Source: Streptomyces sp. cg36 (GTDB lineage: Bacteria > Actinomycetota > Actinomycetes > Streptomycetales > Streptomycetaceae). From it: DNA of 64,000 nucleotides. Shown in pieces: positions 52,525 through 60,860 of the stretch; the first letter of the stretch is position 1, and every line of letters begins with the position of its first letter. The DNA is taken from the NCBI RefSeq assembly GCF_041080675.1, contig NZ_CP163520.1:5890001-5954000 (forward strand), written 5' to 3'. The position numbers and the translations under genes are program-made. The notes below the pieces were generated by a model. It worked only from the letters and a program-made list of their open reading frames with translations. It made no database searches and was not told where the DNA came from.

Positions 52525-53751
52525 TCAGCCGGCGTTGTACGTGCCGCTCTTGACGGCCTTCCACTTCCCGTTGGTGACCTGGTAGACGGTCAGCTGCTTG
52601 TTGGTGGTGTCACCGAACTCGTCGAACGAGACGTTGCCGGCGATGCCCTCGAAGTTGGCCTTCTGGACCTCGGCGACGATCTGCTGGCGGGCGTCGGCCG
52701 GGACCTTGCCGTCCTTCACCACGTTGCCGACGGCCTTGATGATGGCGGTGGCGGCGTCGTAGGAGTAGCCGCCGTAGGTGCCGTAGTCACCCGGGTACTT
52801 CTTGTCCTTGTACTTCTGGATGAAGTCCTTGGCCTTGTCCAGGGTGTCGACCGGCACGCCGACCGAGGTGGCGAGGTCGCCCTCGGCCGCCTTTCCGGCG
52901 GTGGTGATGAAGGTGTCGCTGTAGATTCCGTCGCCGCCGAAGAGCGGGATCTTGGCGCCGGAGTCCTTGAGCTGCTTGGTGACGATCTGCGCCTCGTCGT
53001 ACTGACCGCCGTAGTAGACGAGGTCCGCACCCGAGTTCTTGATCTTGGTGACGAGGGCGGCGAAGTCCTTGTCGCCCACGTTGACGTGGTCCTCGCCGGC
53101 GACCTTGCCGCCCGCCTTGGTGAAGCCCTGCTTGAAGAGGGAGGCGAGACCGGCGCCGTAGGTCTGCTTGTCGTCGACGACGAAGACGTTCTTCTTCTTC
53201 AGCGTGTTGAACGCGTAGTCCGCCGCGAAGCCGCCCTGGATGGCGTCGGTGGTGGCGGTGCGGAAGTACGTCTTGAACGGGCGGGTCTTGTTGCCCGCCG
53301 CCCAGTCCTTGCCCTGGGTCAGGGTGGGGTTGGTGTTCGAGGGGGAGATCTCGACGAGGTTGGCGGTCGCGAAGACCTGCTGCATCGTCTGGGCCACGCC
53401 GGAGTTCAGCGGGCCGACCACGCCGAGGACGTCCTTGTTGGCGACGAGCGCGGTGGCGTTCTGCTGGCCGGTCGGCGGGAGCGCCTTGTCGTCGAGCGCC
53501 TTGACCTCGAACTTCACGCCCGGGACCAGGTTCTTGGCGTTGGCGTCGTCCACGGCGATCTGCACGCCGTACTGGATGCCGAGGCCGGTGGCGGAGTTCT
53601 GGCCGGTCAGGGGCGCGTCCACACCGATGACCACGGTCGTCGTCTTGCCGCCGCCGTTGTCGTCCTTCTTGTCGCGCGAACCGCACGCGGTGAGGGTGAG
53701 AGCCCCCGTGGTGAGCACGGTGGTGAGAATGAGCAAGGAACGGTGTCGCAC
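52525..53751 (-). CDS. Branched-chain amino acid-binding lipoprotein (LivK/J-like)
   Basis: A 408-residue lipoprotein from GTG 53751 behind GAGAGGA. Lipobox TLTACG, lipidated Cys23. The two-lobed periplasmic-binding fold of the leucine-binding family is clear: IGVDAPLTGQNSATGLGIQ, VLGVVGPLNSGVAQ, and GPSNTNPTL-type serine/threonine ligand residues (ISPSNTNPTLT). First gene of the liv operon. Confidence 0.94.
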   Translation of the reverse strand: MRHRSLLILTTVLTTGALTLTACGSRDKKDDNGGGKTTTVVIGVDAPLTGQNSATGLGIQYGVQIAVDDANAKNLVPGVKFEVKALDDKALPPTGQQNATALVANKDVLGVVGPLNSGVAQTMQQVFATANLVEISPSNTNPTLTQGKDWAAGNKTRPFKTYFRTATTDAIQGGFAADYAFNTLKKKNVFVVDDKQTYGAGLASLFKQGFTKAGGKVAGEDHVNVGDKDFAALVTKIKNSGADLVYYGGQYDEAQIVTKQLKDSGAKIPLFGGDGIYSDTFITTAGKAAEGDLATSVGVPVDTLDKAKDFIQKYKDKKYPGDYGTYGGYSYDAATAIIKAVGNVVKDGKVPADARQQIVAEVQKANFEGIAGNVSFDEFGDTTNKQLTVYQVTNGKWKAVKSGTYNAG

Positions 53752-54206
53752 GATATGTCCTCTCCCTGGCGCGACGCCTCCACTGAGGCGCCGTGTGTCT
53801 CGCCGGGCCGTACTGGGGTGGTACAGGTGCCGTGCAGCAGACGCGCCCGGCGGCGCGGTGACTGGCCGTGACTCTAGGCGTAGGTGGCTGAGTCGGGGAC
53901 CAGGGAAGGTCAGGATGTGACTTTCTTGTTATGCCGAGCGGACGGCCGTGTGGGAACTCTGTGGACAGATGGGGTCATTGGTGCGCCCCTGGTATGACCA
54001 CATACTGAGAATTCCCAGTTCCGCTAAGGGGCTTGGGCCGATCTTGCTACTGACACCCGCCGCCGCGAAGTTGATCTCCCCACCTGCGGTGACGTGTGGG
54101 GATGCGTTTTCCGGAACGATCTTGAGGCTGGCCGCCGGAGCCCTCGGGTCCTGTTTGTGCACTTCACGCTTGTTACGGAGCGTTACGAATGGGAGTGGCC
54201 GGAAGG
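53752..54206. other. 455-bp gap upstream of the liv operon
   Basis: This stretch is distinctly less GC-rich than its surroundings between about 53920 and 54190. It must contain the promoter of the liv binding-protein gene. No good ribosome site or family-like frame is seen, and the leftward 106-codon frame at 53929-54249 lacks coding character. No riboswitch or tRNA-like fold recognised. Confidence 0.5.
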
Positions 54207-54584
54207 TTAGTGTCGGCCCCCTCCCATCGCGCCGCGCAGTCGCTCGCACTCCTCGCGGGACTGACGGTCAATCAGCTGAAGCGCGGCCTCCGTTCCCCGG
54301 GCGCGCTGCTCGGCGCGGGCGGCGGCGACGATCCGCTCGTGGAGGGCGTGCTGGTCGATCGAGAAGCCCTTCTGCTCCCAGTCCAGGCCCGACCAGCGGT
54401 TGCCCTGGATCATCGCGCGGGCCCAGTAGTCGATCAGCCGGCGGCAGTCTTCCTCGGGCGTCGACGCGCGGGGGGCCGGGACGGCGGCGGCCCGGGCGGC
54501 GCCGCTCCCGCCCCCGGAGCACCCGGCGAGCGCGAGGACGGCGATCACCGCCGGGGCGACGAACCGGAGCCGCCCGTGCCGCAT
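54207..54584 (-). CDS. Small lipoprotein of unknown function
   Basis: A 125-residue protein; ATG 54584 chosen so that the signal RHGRLRFVAPAVIAVLALAGC starts correctly (an in-frame ATG lies 36 bp upstream). Lipobox LAGC, Cys22. The mature part has an Ala/Pro linker and a helical domain with EEDCRRLIDYWARAMIQGNRWSGLDWEQ-type content and one more Cys near the end, possibly a disulfide. Family not recognised. Confidence 0.7.
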   Translation of the reverse strand: MRHGRLRFVAPAVIAVLALAGCSGGGSGAARAAAVPAPRASTPEEDCRRLIDYWARAMIQGNRWSGLDWEQKGFSIDQHALHERIVAAARAEQRARGTEAALQLIDRQSREECERLRGAMGGGRH

Positions 54585-54683
54585 CGCGGCACGGTGTCCG
54601 GTTCCCGCTGGGCACACCATGGAGGGAACGGTAGGGCGTCACGATCGGTGACACAACTACCGTGCGGGTCAAGGAGGTTGCAC

Positions 54684-54840
54684 CCCCGCCGGACCCGGGT
54701 GCCGGAGCGGGGTGCCGGTCCTGTTCGGGCCGGGTCCGGTGCTGTGCCGCCGTCGGATCGGCCCGGGTGCCGGTGCGGCCCGGGGCCGGTGCCCGCGCCG
54801 GTCCGGGTCCGGGTGCCGGTGCGGTGCGTCAGCCCCGCGG
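54684..54840. repeat. Low-complexity GC repeats
   Basis: GGGTGCCGG-type units recur (GGGTGCCGGAGCGG, GGGTGCCGGTGCGG, GGGCCGGTGCC) about six times in 150 bp between two leftward genes. Slippage-prone noncoding DNA; no gene seen. Confidence 0.5.
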
Positions 54841-54854
54841 GCCGGGGCCGGACG

Positions 54855-55322
54855 TCATGCCTTGGGGGCCTCCGCGTCACGCAGCAGACAGGTCAGCCGG
54901 GCCGTGCAGACGCGCTTGTCCTGCTCGTCGGTGATCACGATCTCGTACGTGGCCGTGGAGCGGCCCCGGTGCACCGGGGTGGCCACGCCGGTGACCAGCC
55001 CGCTGCGCACGCCCCGGTGGTGCGTGCAGTTCAGGTCCACGCCCACCGCGATCTTGGAGATGCCGCCGTGCAGCATCGAACCGACCGAGCCGAGCGTCTC
55101 GGCCAGCACCGCCGAGGCCCCGCCGTGCAGCAGTCCGTACGGCTGGGTGTTGCCCTCGACCGGCATCGTGCCGACCACGCGGTCCGCCGACGCCTCCAGG
55201 ATCTCGACGCCCATCCGGGTGCCGAGGTGCCCCGCCGAGAACAGCGCGGGCAGGTCGATGCCCAGCGCCGCGTACTCGTCGAGGACCTCCTGCGGGAACT
55301 TCACCTTGCTCTGCTCACCCAT
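54855..55322 (-). CDS. PaaI-family hotdog thioesterase
   Basis: A 155-residue hotdog-fold acyl-CoA thioesterase from ATG 55322. The active-site helix reads LLHGGASAVLAETLGS with HGG at 66-68 and probable catalytic Glu75. The C-terminal strand VTGVATPVHRGRSTATYEI is typical of the PaaI/YbgC group. Hydrolyses aromatic or medium acyl-CoAs; substrate unknown. Confidence 0.9.
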   Translation of the reverse strand: MGEQSKVKFPQEVLDEYAALGIDLPALFSAGHLGTRMGVEILEASADRVVGTMPVEGNTQPYGLLHGGASAVLAETLGSVGSMLHGGISKIAVGVDLNCTHHRGVRSGLVTGVATPVHRGRSTATYEIVITDEQDKRVCTARLTCLLRDAEAPKA

Positions 55323-55431
55323 GCGCGGGACTCCGATCGTGGTCCGGTTCCTTGTGGCGTCTGCGTCCGAGCGGCCGGTCCTCCGCGCCCGGCGCGGTGC
55401 GGCCGATGCGGTGACCCCTCTGAGCGAACGC

Positions 55432-57714
55432 TTAGACGGTCGCCGATTGTTCCAGACGGACGATCACGGACTTGCTGGCAGGGGTGTTGCTGGTGTCCGC
55501 CGTGGAGTCCAGCGGGACCAGTACGTTCGTCTCCGGGTAGTACGCGGCGGCGCAGCCCCGGGGCGTCGGGTAGTGCACCACCCGGAAGCCGGGCGCCCGG
55601 CGCTCCACGCCGTCCTTCCACTCGCTGACCAGGTCCGCGTAGGCCCCGTCCGCGAAGCCCAGCTCGCGCGCGTCCGCCGCGTTCACCAGAACGACCCGGC
55701 GCCCGCCCCTGATGCCCCGGTAGCGGTCGTCCAGACCGTAGATCGTGGTGTTGTACTGGTCGTGCGAGCGCAGGGTCTGCAGCAGCAGCCGGCCCTCGGG
55801 CACCTTCGGGTACTCCACGGGGGCGGCCGTGAAGTTCGCCTTGCCGGTCTTGGTGGTGAAGCGGCGCTCGTCGCGCGGGCCGTGCGGCAGCCGGAACCCG
55901 CCCGGTTTGGCCACGCGCGCGTTGAAGTCCTCGAAGCCCGGCACCACGCGCGCGATGCGGTCGCGGATCGCCGCGTAGTCCTTCTCGAACTCCTCCCACT
56001 CCACCGTGGAGGAGGCGCCCAGCGTGGCGCGCGCGAGGCGCGCGACGATCGCGGGCTCGGAGAGCAGGTGCGGGCTCGCGGGCTTGAGGTTGCCGCGCGA
56101 GGAGTGGACCAGGCCCATCGAGTCCTCGACGGTCACGAACTGCCTGCCGCTGTGCTGCACGTCCTTGTCGGTGCGCCCCAGCGTCGGCAGGATCAGCGCG
56201 CACCTGCCGGTCACCGCGTGCGAGCGGTTCAGCTTGGTCGACACATGGACGGTGAGGGCCGCGCGCCGCATCGCCGCCTCGGTGACCTCGGTGTCGGGGG
56301 TGGCGCCCACGAAGTTGCCGCCCATGGCGAAGAACACCTTGGCCCTGCCGTCCCGCAGTGCCTCGATCGAGCGCACCACGTCGTACCCGTGGTGGCGCGG
56401 CGGCGCGAAGCCGAACTCCTTCTCCAGCGCGTCCAGGAACGCGGGCGCGGGCCGCTCGAAGATGCCCATGGTGCGGTCGCCCTGCACGTTCGAATGGCCG
56501 CGCACCGGGCAGACGCCCGCGCCCGCGCGCCCGATGTTGCCGCGCAGCAGCAGGAAGTTGACCACTTCCCGGATGGTCGCCACCGAGTGCTTGTGCTGGG
56601 TCAGGCCCATCGCCCAGCAGACGATGGTGCGCCGCGAGGCGAGCGCCATCGACAGCGCCCGCTCGATCTCCGCGCGCGTGAGGCCGGTCGCGGCGAGCGT
56701 CTCGTCCCAGTCGGCGGCGCGGGCGGCAGCCGCGAACTCCTCGTACCCATGGGTGTGTTCGCGGACGAACAGCTCGTCCACGGCCCCCTCGGTCTCCACG
56801 ATCAGCTTGTTCAGAAGGCGGAAGAGGGCCTGGTCGCCGCCGATGCGGATCTGCAGGAACAGATCGTTCAGCTTCTGGCCGCCGAGCGCCAGGCCCTTGG
56901 CGGTCTGCGGGTTCTTGAAGCGCTCCATGCCCGCCTCGGGCAGCGGGTTCACCGAAATGATCTTCGCGCCCGCCCGCTTGGCCTCCTCCAGCGCCGAGAG
57001 CATCCGGGGGTGATTGGTCCCCGGGTTCTGCCCGGCCACGATGATCAGGTCGGCCTGGTGCAGGTCCTCCAGGGAGACACTGCCCTTGCCGATGCCGATC
57101 GTCTCCGTCAGCGCCGAGCCCGACGACTCGTGGCACATGTTGGAGCAGTCCGGCAGATTGTTGGTGCCGAACTCGCGCGCGAAGAGCTGGAGCAGGAACG
57201 CCGCCTCGTTGCTGGTGCGCCCCGAGGTGTAGAAGAGCGCCTCGTCGGGCGAGTCCAGCGCCCGCAGCTCAGCCGCGATGATCTCGAAGGCCCGCTCCCA
57301 GGTCACCGCCTCGTACCGGTCGGCGCCCTCGGGCAGGTACATCGGCTGGGTGATCCGGCCCTGCTGGCCCAGCCAGTACCCACTGCGCCCCGCGAGGTCG
57401 GACAGCGGGTGCGCGGCGAAGAAGTCGGGCGTCACCCGGCGCAGGGTCGCCTCCTCGGCGACCGCCTTCGCCCCGTTCTCACAGAACTCCGCCACATGGC
57501 GCTTGTCGCCCTCGGGCCAGGCACAGCCCGGACAGTCGAACCCGTCCTTCTGGTTGACCTTCAGCAGCGTCCGCGTCGCCCGGACCGCGCCCATCTGCTG
57601 CTGGGCCACCAGCGCCGTGTACCCGATCGCGGGGAGCCCGGCGGCGGCGTGCTTGGGCGGCGCGACCTGCGGCGCGTCCTGAACCGGATCCCCAGCGGGC
57701 GGCTTGGTGGCCAT
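55432..57714 (-). CDS. FdhF/YdeP-family molybdopterin oxidoreductase
   Basis: A 760-residue cytoplasmic molybdoenzyme from ATG 57714. N-terminal CPGC (61, 64) and Cys78 may hold an Fe-S cluster, though the usual four-Cys set of formate dehydrogenases is incomplete. DCSNMCHESSG sits where the Mo-ligating Cys/Sec occurs. Molybdopterin-binding motifs include AGQNPGTNHPRML, MGLTQHKHSV and GNIGRAGAGVCPVRGHSNVQGD. The C-terminal beta-barrel has RSHDQYNTTIYG. YdeP relatives are linked to acid resistance in E. coli; the substrate is unproven. No accessory fdh genes nearby. Confidence 0.9.
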   Translation of the reverse strand: MATKPPAGDPVQDAPQVAPPKHAAAGLPAIGYTALVAQQQMGAVRATRTLLKVNQKDGFDCPGCAWPEGDKRHVAEFCENGAKAVAEEATLRRVTPDFFAAHPLSDLAGRSGYWLGQQGRITQPMYLPEGADRYEAVTWERAFEIIAAELRALDSPDEALFYTSGRTSNEAAFLLQLFAREFGTNNLPDCSNMCHESSGSALTETIGIGKGSVSLEDLHQADLIIVAGQNPGTNHPRMLSALEEAKRAGAKIISVNPLPEAGMERFKNPQTAKGLALGGQKLNDLFLQIRIGGDQALFRLLNKLIVETEGAVDELFVREHTHGYEEFAAAARAADWDETLAATGLTRAEIERALSMALASRRTIVCWAMGLTQHKHSVATIREVVNFLLLRGNIGRAGAGVCPVRGHSNVQGDRTMGIFERPAPAFLDALEKEFGFAPPRHHGYDVVRSIEALRDGRAKVFFAMGGNFVGATPDTEVTEAAMRRAALTVHVSTKLNRSHAVTGRCALILPTLGRTDKDVQHSGRQFVTVEDSMGLVHSSRGNLKPASPHLLSEPAIVARLARATLGASSTVEWEEFEKDYAAIRDRIARVVPGFEDFNARVAKPGGFRLPHGPRDERRFTTKTGKANFTAAPVEYPKVPEGRLLLQTLRSHDQYNTTIYGLDDRYRGIRGGRRVVLVNAADARELGFADGAYADLVSEWKDGVERRAPGFRVVHYPTPRGCAAAYYPETNVLVPLDSTADTSNTPASKSVIVRLEQSATV

Positions 57715-57846
57715 GGCGCTCCCCTTCGAGCGACGTGAGCGATGCGTACGACTGCGATCCTGTCACGGACCACCGACACCCGTCCCGGCGCGGTCCCGGG
57801 TCGGCACTGGCGGGGATTGTCAGTGGGGCGTGGCAGGATCGGGGAC

Positions 57847-60558
57847 GTGGCTGAGACAGCATCGAAGAAGACCCCAGACAACCGACCGCGCCTGCTCCTC
57901 ATGGACGGGCACTCCCTGGCGTACCGGGCGTTCTTCGCGCTGCCCGCGGAGAACTTCACGACCGGAGCGGGGCAGCCGACCAACGCCGTGTACGGCTTCG
58001 CGTCGATGCTGGCGAACACCCTGCGTGACGAGGCACCCACGCACTTCGCGGTGGCGTTCGACGTCTCCCGCAAGACCTGGCGCTCGGAGGAGTTCCCGGA
58101 GTACAAGGCGAACCGCTCCAAGACCCCCGACGAGTTCAAGGGGCAGGTCGAGCTGATCGGCGAGCTCCTGGACGCGATGAACGCGGACCGCTTCGCGACC
58201 GACGGGTTCGAGGCCGACGACATCATCGCCACCCTGGCCACCCAGGCCGAGCAGGCGGGCTTCGAGGTCCTGATCGTCACGGGCGACCGCGACTCCTTCC
58301 AGCTGGTCTCCGAGCACGTCACCGTGCTCTACCCGACCAAGGGCGTCTCCGAGCTGACCCGCTTCACCCCGGAGAAGGTCGAGGAGAAGTACGGCCTGAC
58401 CCCGCAGCAGTACCCCGACTTCGCGGCCCTGCGCGGCGACCCGTCCGACAACCTGCCGGGCATCCCGGGCGTCGGCGAGAAGACCGCGGCCAAGTGGATC
58501 AACCAGTTCGGCTCCTTCGCCGAGCTGGTCGCGCGCGCCGACGAGGTCAAGGGCAAGGCCGGGCAGAACTTCAGGGACCACCTGGAGTCCGTCAGCCTCA
58601 ACCGCCGCCTCACCGAGATGGTGCGCGACGTGGAGCTCCCCAAGGGTCCGGCCGACCTGGCCCGCGCCCCCTACGACCGCCAGGCCGTCCTCGGCGTCCT
58701 GGACGTGCTGGAGATCCGCAACGCCTCACTGCGCGAGCGGCTGCTGGCCGTCGACCCGGGCGCGGAGGAGACGGAGGCCCCGGCCCCGGCGGCGGGCGTC
58801 GAACTGGACGGCTCGGTGCTGGGCGCCGGCGAGCTCGCCCCCTGGCTGGAGCGGCACGGCACGGGCCCCCTCGGCCTCGCCACGGTCGACGCCTGGGCGC
58901 TGGGCACCGGCAGCGTCGGCGAGATCGCGCTGGCCGCCGCCGACGGCCCGGCCGCCTGGTTCGACCCGGCCCAGCTCGACGAGGCCGACGAGCGCGCCTT
59001 CGCCGCCTGGATCGCGGACGCCGCAAGGCCGAAGGTCCTGCACAACGCCAAGGCCGCGATGCGGGTCTTCCCCGAGCACGGCTGGAGCGTCGCGGGCGTC
59101 ACCATGGACACGGCCCTCGCCGCGTACCTGGTCAAGCCCGGCCGCCGCTCCTTCGCCCTGGACGCGCTGTCCGTGGAGTACCTGGGCCGCGAGCTCGCCC
59201 CGGCGGGTGCCGCCGACGGCCAGCTCGCCTTCGGCGCCGACGACCAGGCCGAGGCCGAGGCCCTGATGACCCAGGCCCGCGCGGTCCTCGACCTGGGCGA
59301 CGCCTTCACCGAGCGCCTCAAGGAGGTCGGCGCCACCGACCTGCTGCACGACGTGGAGCTCCCCACCTCGATCCTGCTCGCCCGCATGGAGCGGTACGGC
59401 ATCGCCGCCGACCGCCCCCACCTGGAGGCGATGGAGCAGCAGTTCGCGGGCGCGGTACAGCAGGCGGTGAAGGAGGCGCACGCCTCGGTGGGCCACGAGT
59501 TCAACCTGGGCTCGCCCAAGCAGCTCCAGGAAGTCCTCTTCGGCGAGCTCGCCCTGCCCAAGACCAAGAAGACCAAGACCGGCTACACCACGGACGCGGA
59601 CGCGCTGGCCTGGCTCGCCGCCCAGACCGAGCACGAGCTGCCGGTCATCATGCTGCGCCACCGCGAGCAGGCGAAGCTGCGGGTCACCGTCGAGGGCCTG
59701 ATCAAGACGGTGGCGGCCGACGGCCGCATCCACACCACGTTCAACCAGACGGTCGCCGCCACCGGCCGCCTCTCCTCGACCGACCCGAACCTCCAGAACA
59801 TCCCGGTGCGTACGGACGAGGGCCGCGCGATCCGCCGCGGCTTCGTCGTCGGGGAGGGCTTCGAGTCGCTGCTGACCGCCGACTACAGCCAGATCGAACT
59901 GCGCGTGATGGCCCACCTCTCCGAGGACGCGGGCCTGATCGAGGCGTTCGCCTCGGGCGAGGACCTGCACACCACGGTCGCCTCCCAGGTCTTCGGCGTC
60001 GCCAAGACCGAGGTCGACCCGGAGATGCGCCGCAAGATCAAGGCGATGTCGTACGGACTGGCGTACGGCCTCTCCGCCTTCGGCCTCTCCCAGCAGCTGA
60101 ACATCGAGGCCGCCGAGGCGCGCGGTCTGATGGACACCTTCTTCGAGCGGTTCGGCGGGGTCCGGGACTACCTCCAGCGCGTGGTGGAGGAGGCCAGGGC
60201 CACCGGATACACGGAGACGATGCTCGGCCGCCGCCGCTATCTGCCCGACCTCAACAGCGACAACCGCCAGCGCCGCGAGATGGCCGAGCGGATGGCGCTC
60301 AACGCCCCGATCCAGGGCACGGCCGCCGACATCGTCAAGGTCGCCATGCTCAAGGTCGACCGGGCACTGACCGAGGCCGCACTGGAATCGCGGCTGCTCC
60401 TCCAGGTCCACGACGAAATCGTCCTGGAGGTCGCACCGGGCGAGCGCGAGCGCGTCGAGGCCCTGGTCCGCGCGGAGATGTCCGCGGCGGTGGAGCTGCG
60501 CGCCCCGCTGGACGTGTCGGTGGGCGCGGGCACGGACTGGGAGTCCGCCGCGCACTGA
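57847..60558 (+). CDS. polA: DNA polymerase I
   Basis: A 903-residue enzyme; GTG 57847 (AETASKKT) is preferred over an in-frame start 105 bp upstream. The 5'-nuclease domain is intact: DGHSLAYRAFFAL, DDIIATLA, TGDRDSFQLV, GDPSDNLPGIPGVGEKTA. The 3'-5' exonuclease domain (about 320-510) lacks the DxE metal motif, so it should not proofread, as known for other actinobacterial PolA. Polymerase motifs: A DYSQIELRV (Asp679), B RRKIKAMSYGLAYGLSAFG, C VHDE (His855-Glu857). Functions in Okazaki-fragment processing and repair. Confidence 0.97.
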   Translation: MAETASKKTPDNRPRLLLMDGHSLAYRAFFALPAENFTTGAGQPTNAVYGFASMLANTLRDEAPTHFAVAFDVSRKTWRSEEFPEYKANRSKTPDEFKGQVELIGELLDAMNADRFATDGFEADDIIATLATQAEQAGFEVLIVTGDRDSFQLVSEHVTVLYPTKGVSELTRFTPEKVEEKYGLTPQQYPDFAALRGDPSDNLPGIPGVGEKTAAKWINQFGSFAELVARADEVKGKAGQNFRDHLESVSLNRRLTEMVRDVELPKGPADLARAPYDRQAVLGVLDVLEIRNASLRERLLAVDPGAEETEAPAPAAGVELDGSVLGAGELAPWLERHGTGPLGLATVDAWALGTGSVGEIALAAADGPAAWFDPAQLDEADERAFAAWIADAARPKVLHNAKAAMRVFPEHGWSVAGVTMDTALAAYLVKPGRRSFALDALSVEYLGRELAPAGAADGQLAFGADDQAEAEALMTQARAVLDLGDAFTERLKEVGATDLLHDVELPTSILLARMERYGIAADRPHLEAMEQQFAGAVQQAVKEAHASVGHEFNLGSPKQLQEVLFGELALPKTKKTKTGYTTDADALAWLAAQTEHELPVIMLRHREQAKLRVTVEGLIKTVAADGRIHTTFNQTVAATGRLSSTDPNLQNIPVRTDEGRAIRRGFVVGEGFESLLTADYSQIELRVMAHLSEDAGLIEAFASGEDLHTTVASQVFGVAKTEVDPEMRRKIKAMSYGLAYGLSAFGLSQQLNIEAAEARGLMDTFFERFGGVRDYLQRVVEEARATGYTETMLGRRRYLPDLNSDNRQRREMAERMALNAPIQGTAADIVKVAMLKVDRALTEAALESRLLLQVHDEIVLEVAPGERERVEALVRAEMSAAVELRAPLDVSVGAGTDWESAAH

Positions 60559-60582
60559 TCCACGGCCCGGCGGCGCCGGGCC

Positions 60583-60644
60583 GGCCCGCCCGCCGGGCGC
60601 CGCACCCGGCGGGCGGGCCCGCGTTCCCTCGAGGACGCGGGCCC
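60583..60644 (+). terminator. Double hairpin terminator after polA
   Basis: First stem: GGCCCGCCCGCCGGG (60583-60597) with its exact complement at 60605-60619. Second stem: GGGCCCGCGT (60615-60624) with ACGCGGGCCC (60635-60644). They overlap, so they are alternative or stacked structures. Confidence 0.75.
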
Positions 60645-60779
60645 GCGCTCATGACGGGGACACGGGCCCGCGCCTATTACAGAGAGCCGGGTACTGGGAA
60701 CCGATTCTCCGCCATATCCGGTCAACGCCCGGGTGATGAAGCGGTGAAATGGTGAATAAAGGTCAAGGGCCGGTGTCGC

Positions 60780-60804
60780 GGAACCCCTTGGGTGTCGTAG
60801 GGTC
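60780..60804 (+). promoter_or_regulatory. Candidate SigE-type (envelope stress) promoter
   Basis: GGAAC (60780-60784) and GTC (60802-60804), 17 bp apart, resemble the ECF SigE pattern of Streptomyces. This would give a leader of about 45 nt before ATG 60861, which has GGGGAGGGG upstream. Fits a cell-wall-acting product. Confidence 0.4.
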
Positions 60805-60860
60805 TCCTGAGTCCTAGCGCTGGGGAGCGCGCACTGCTGACCACGGGGAGGGGCTCACGT

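Noticed and set aside
53929..54249. 106-codon leftward frame upstream of the liv operon
   Set aside because: Overlaps the end of the lipoprotein gene, has no good ribosome site and lies in a composition dip; treated as noncoding.
60645..60860. Possible c-di-AMP (ydaO-type) riboswitch before the lytic transglycosylase gene
   Set aside because: Such elements precede some Streptomyces wall-lytic genes, but I could not match the conserved core sequences here.
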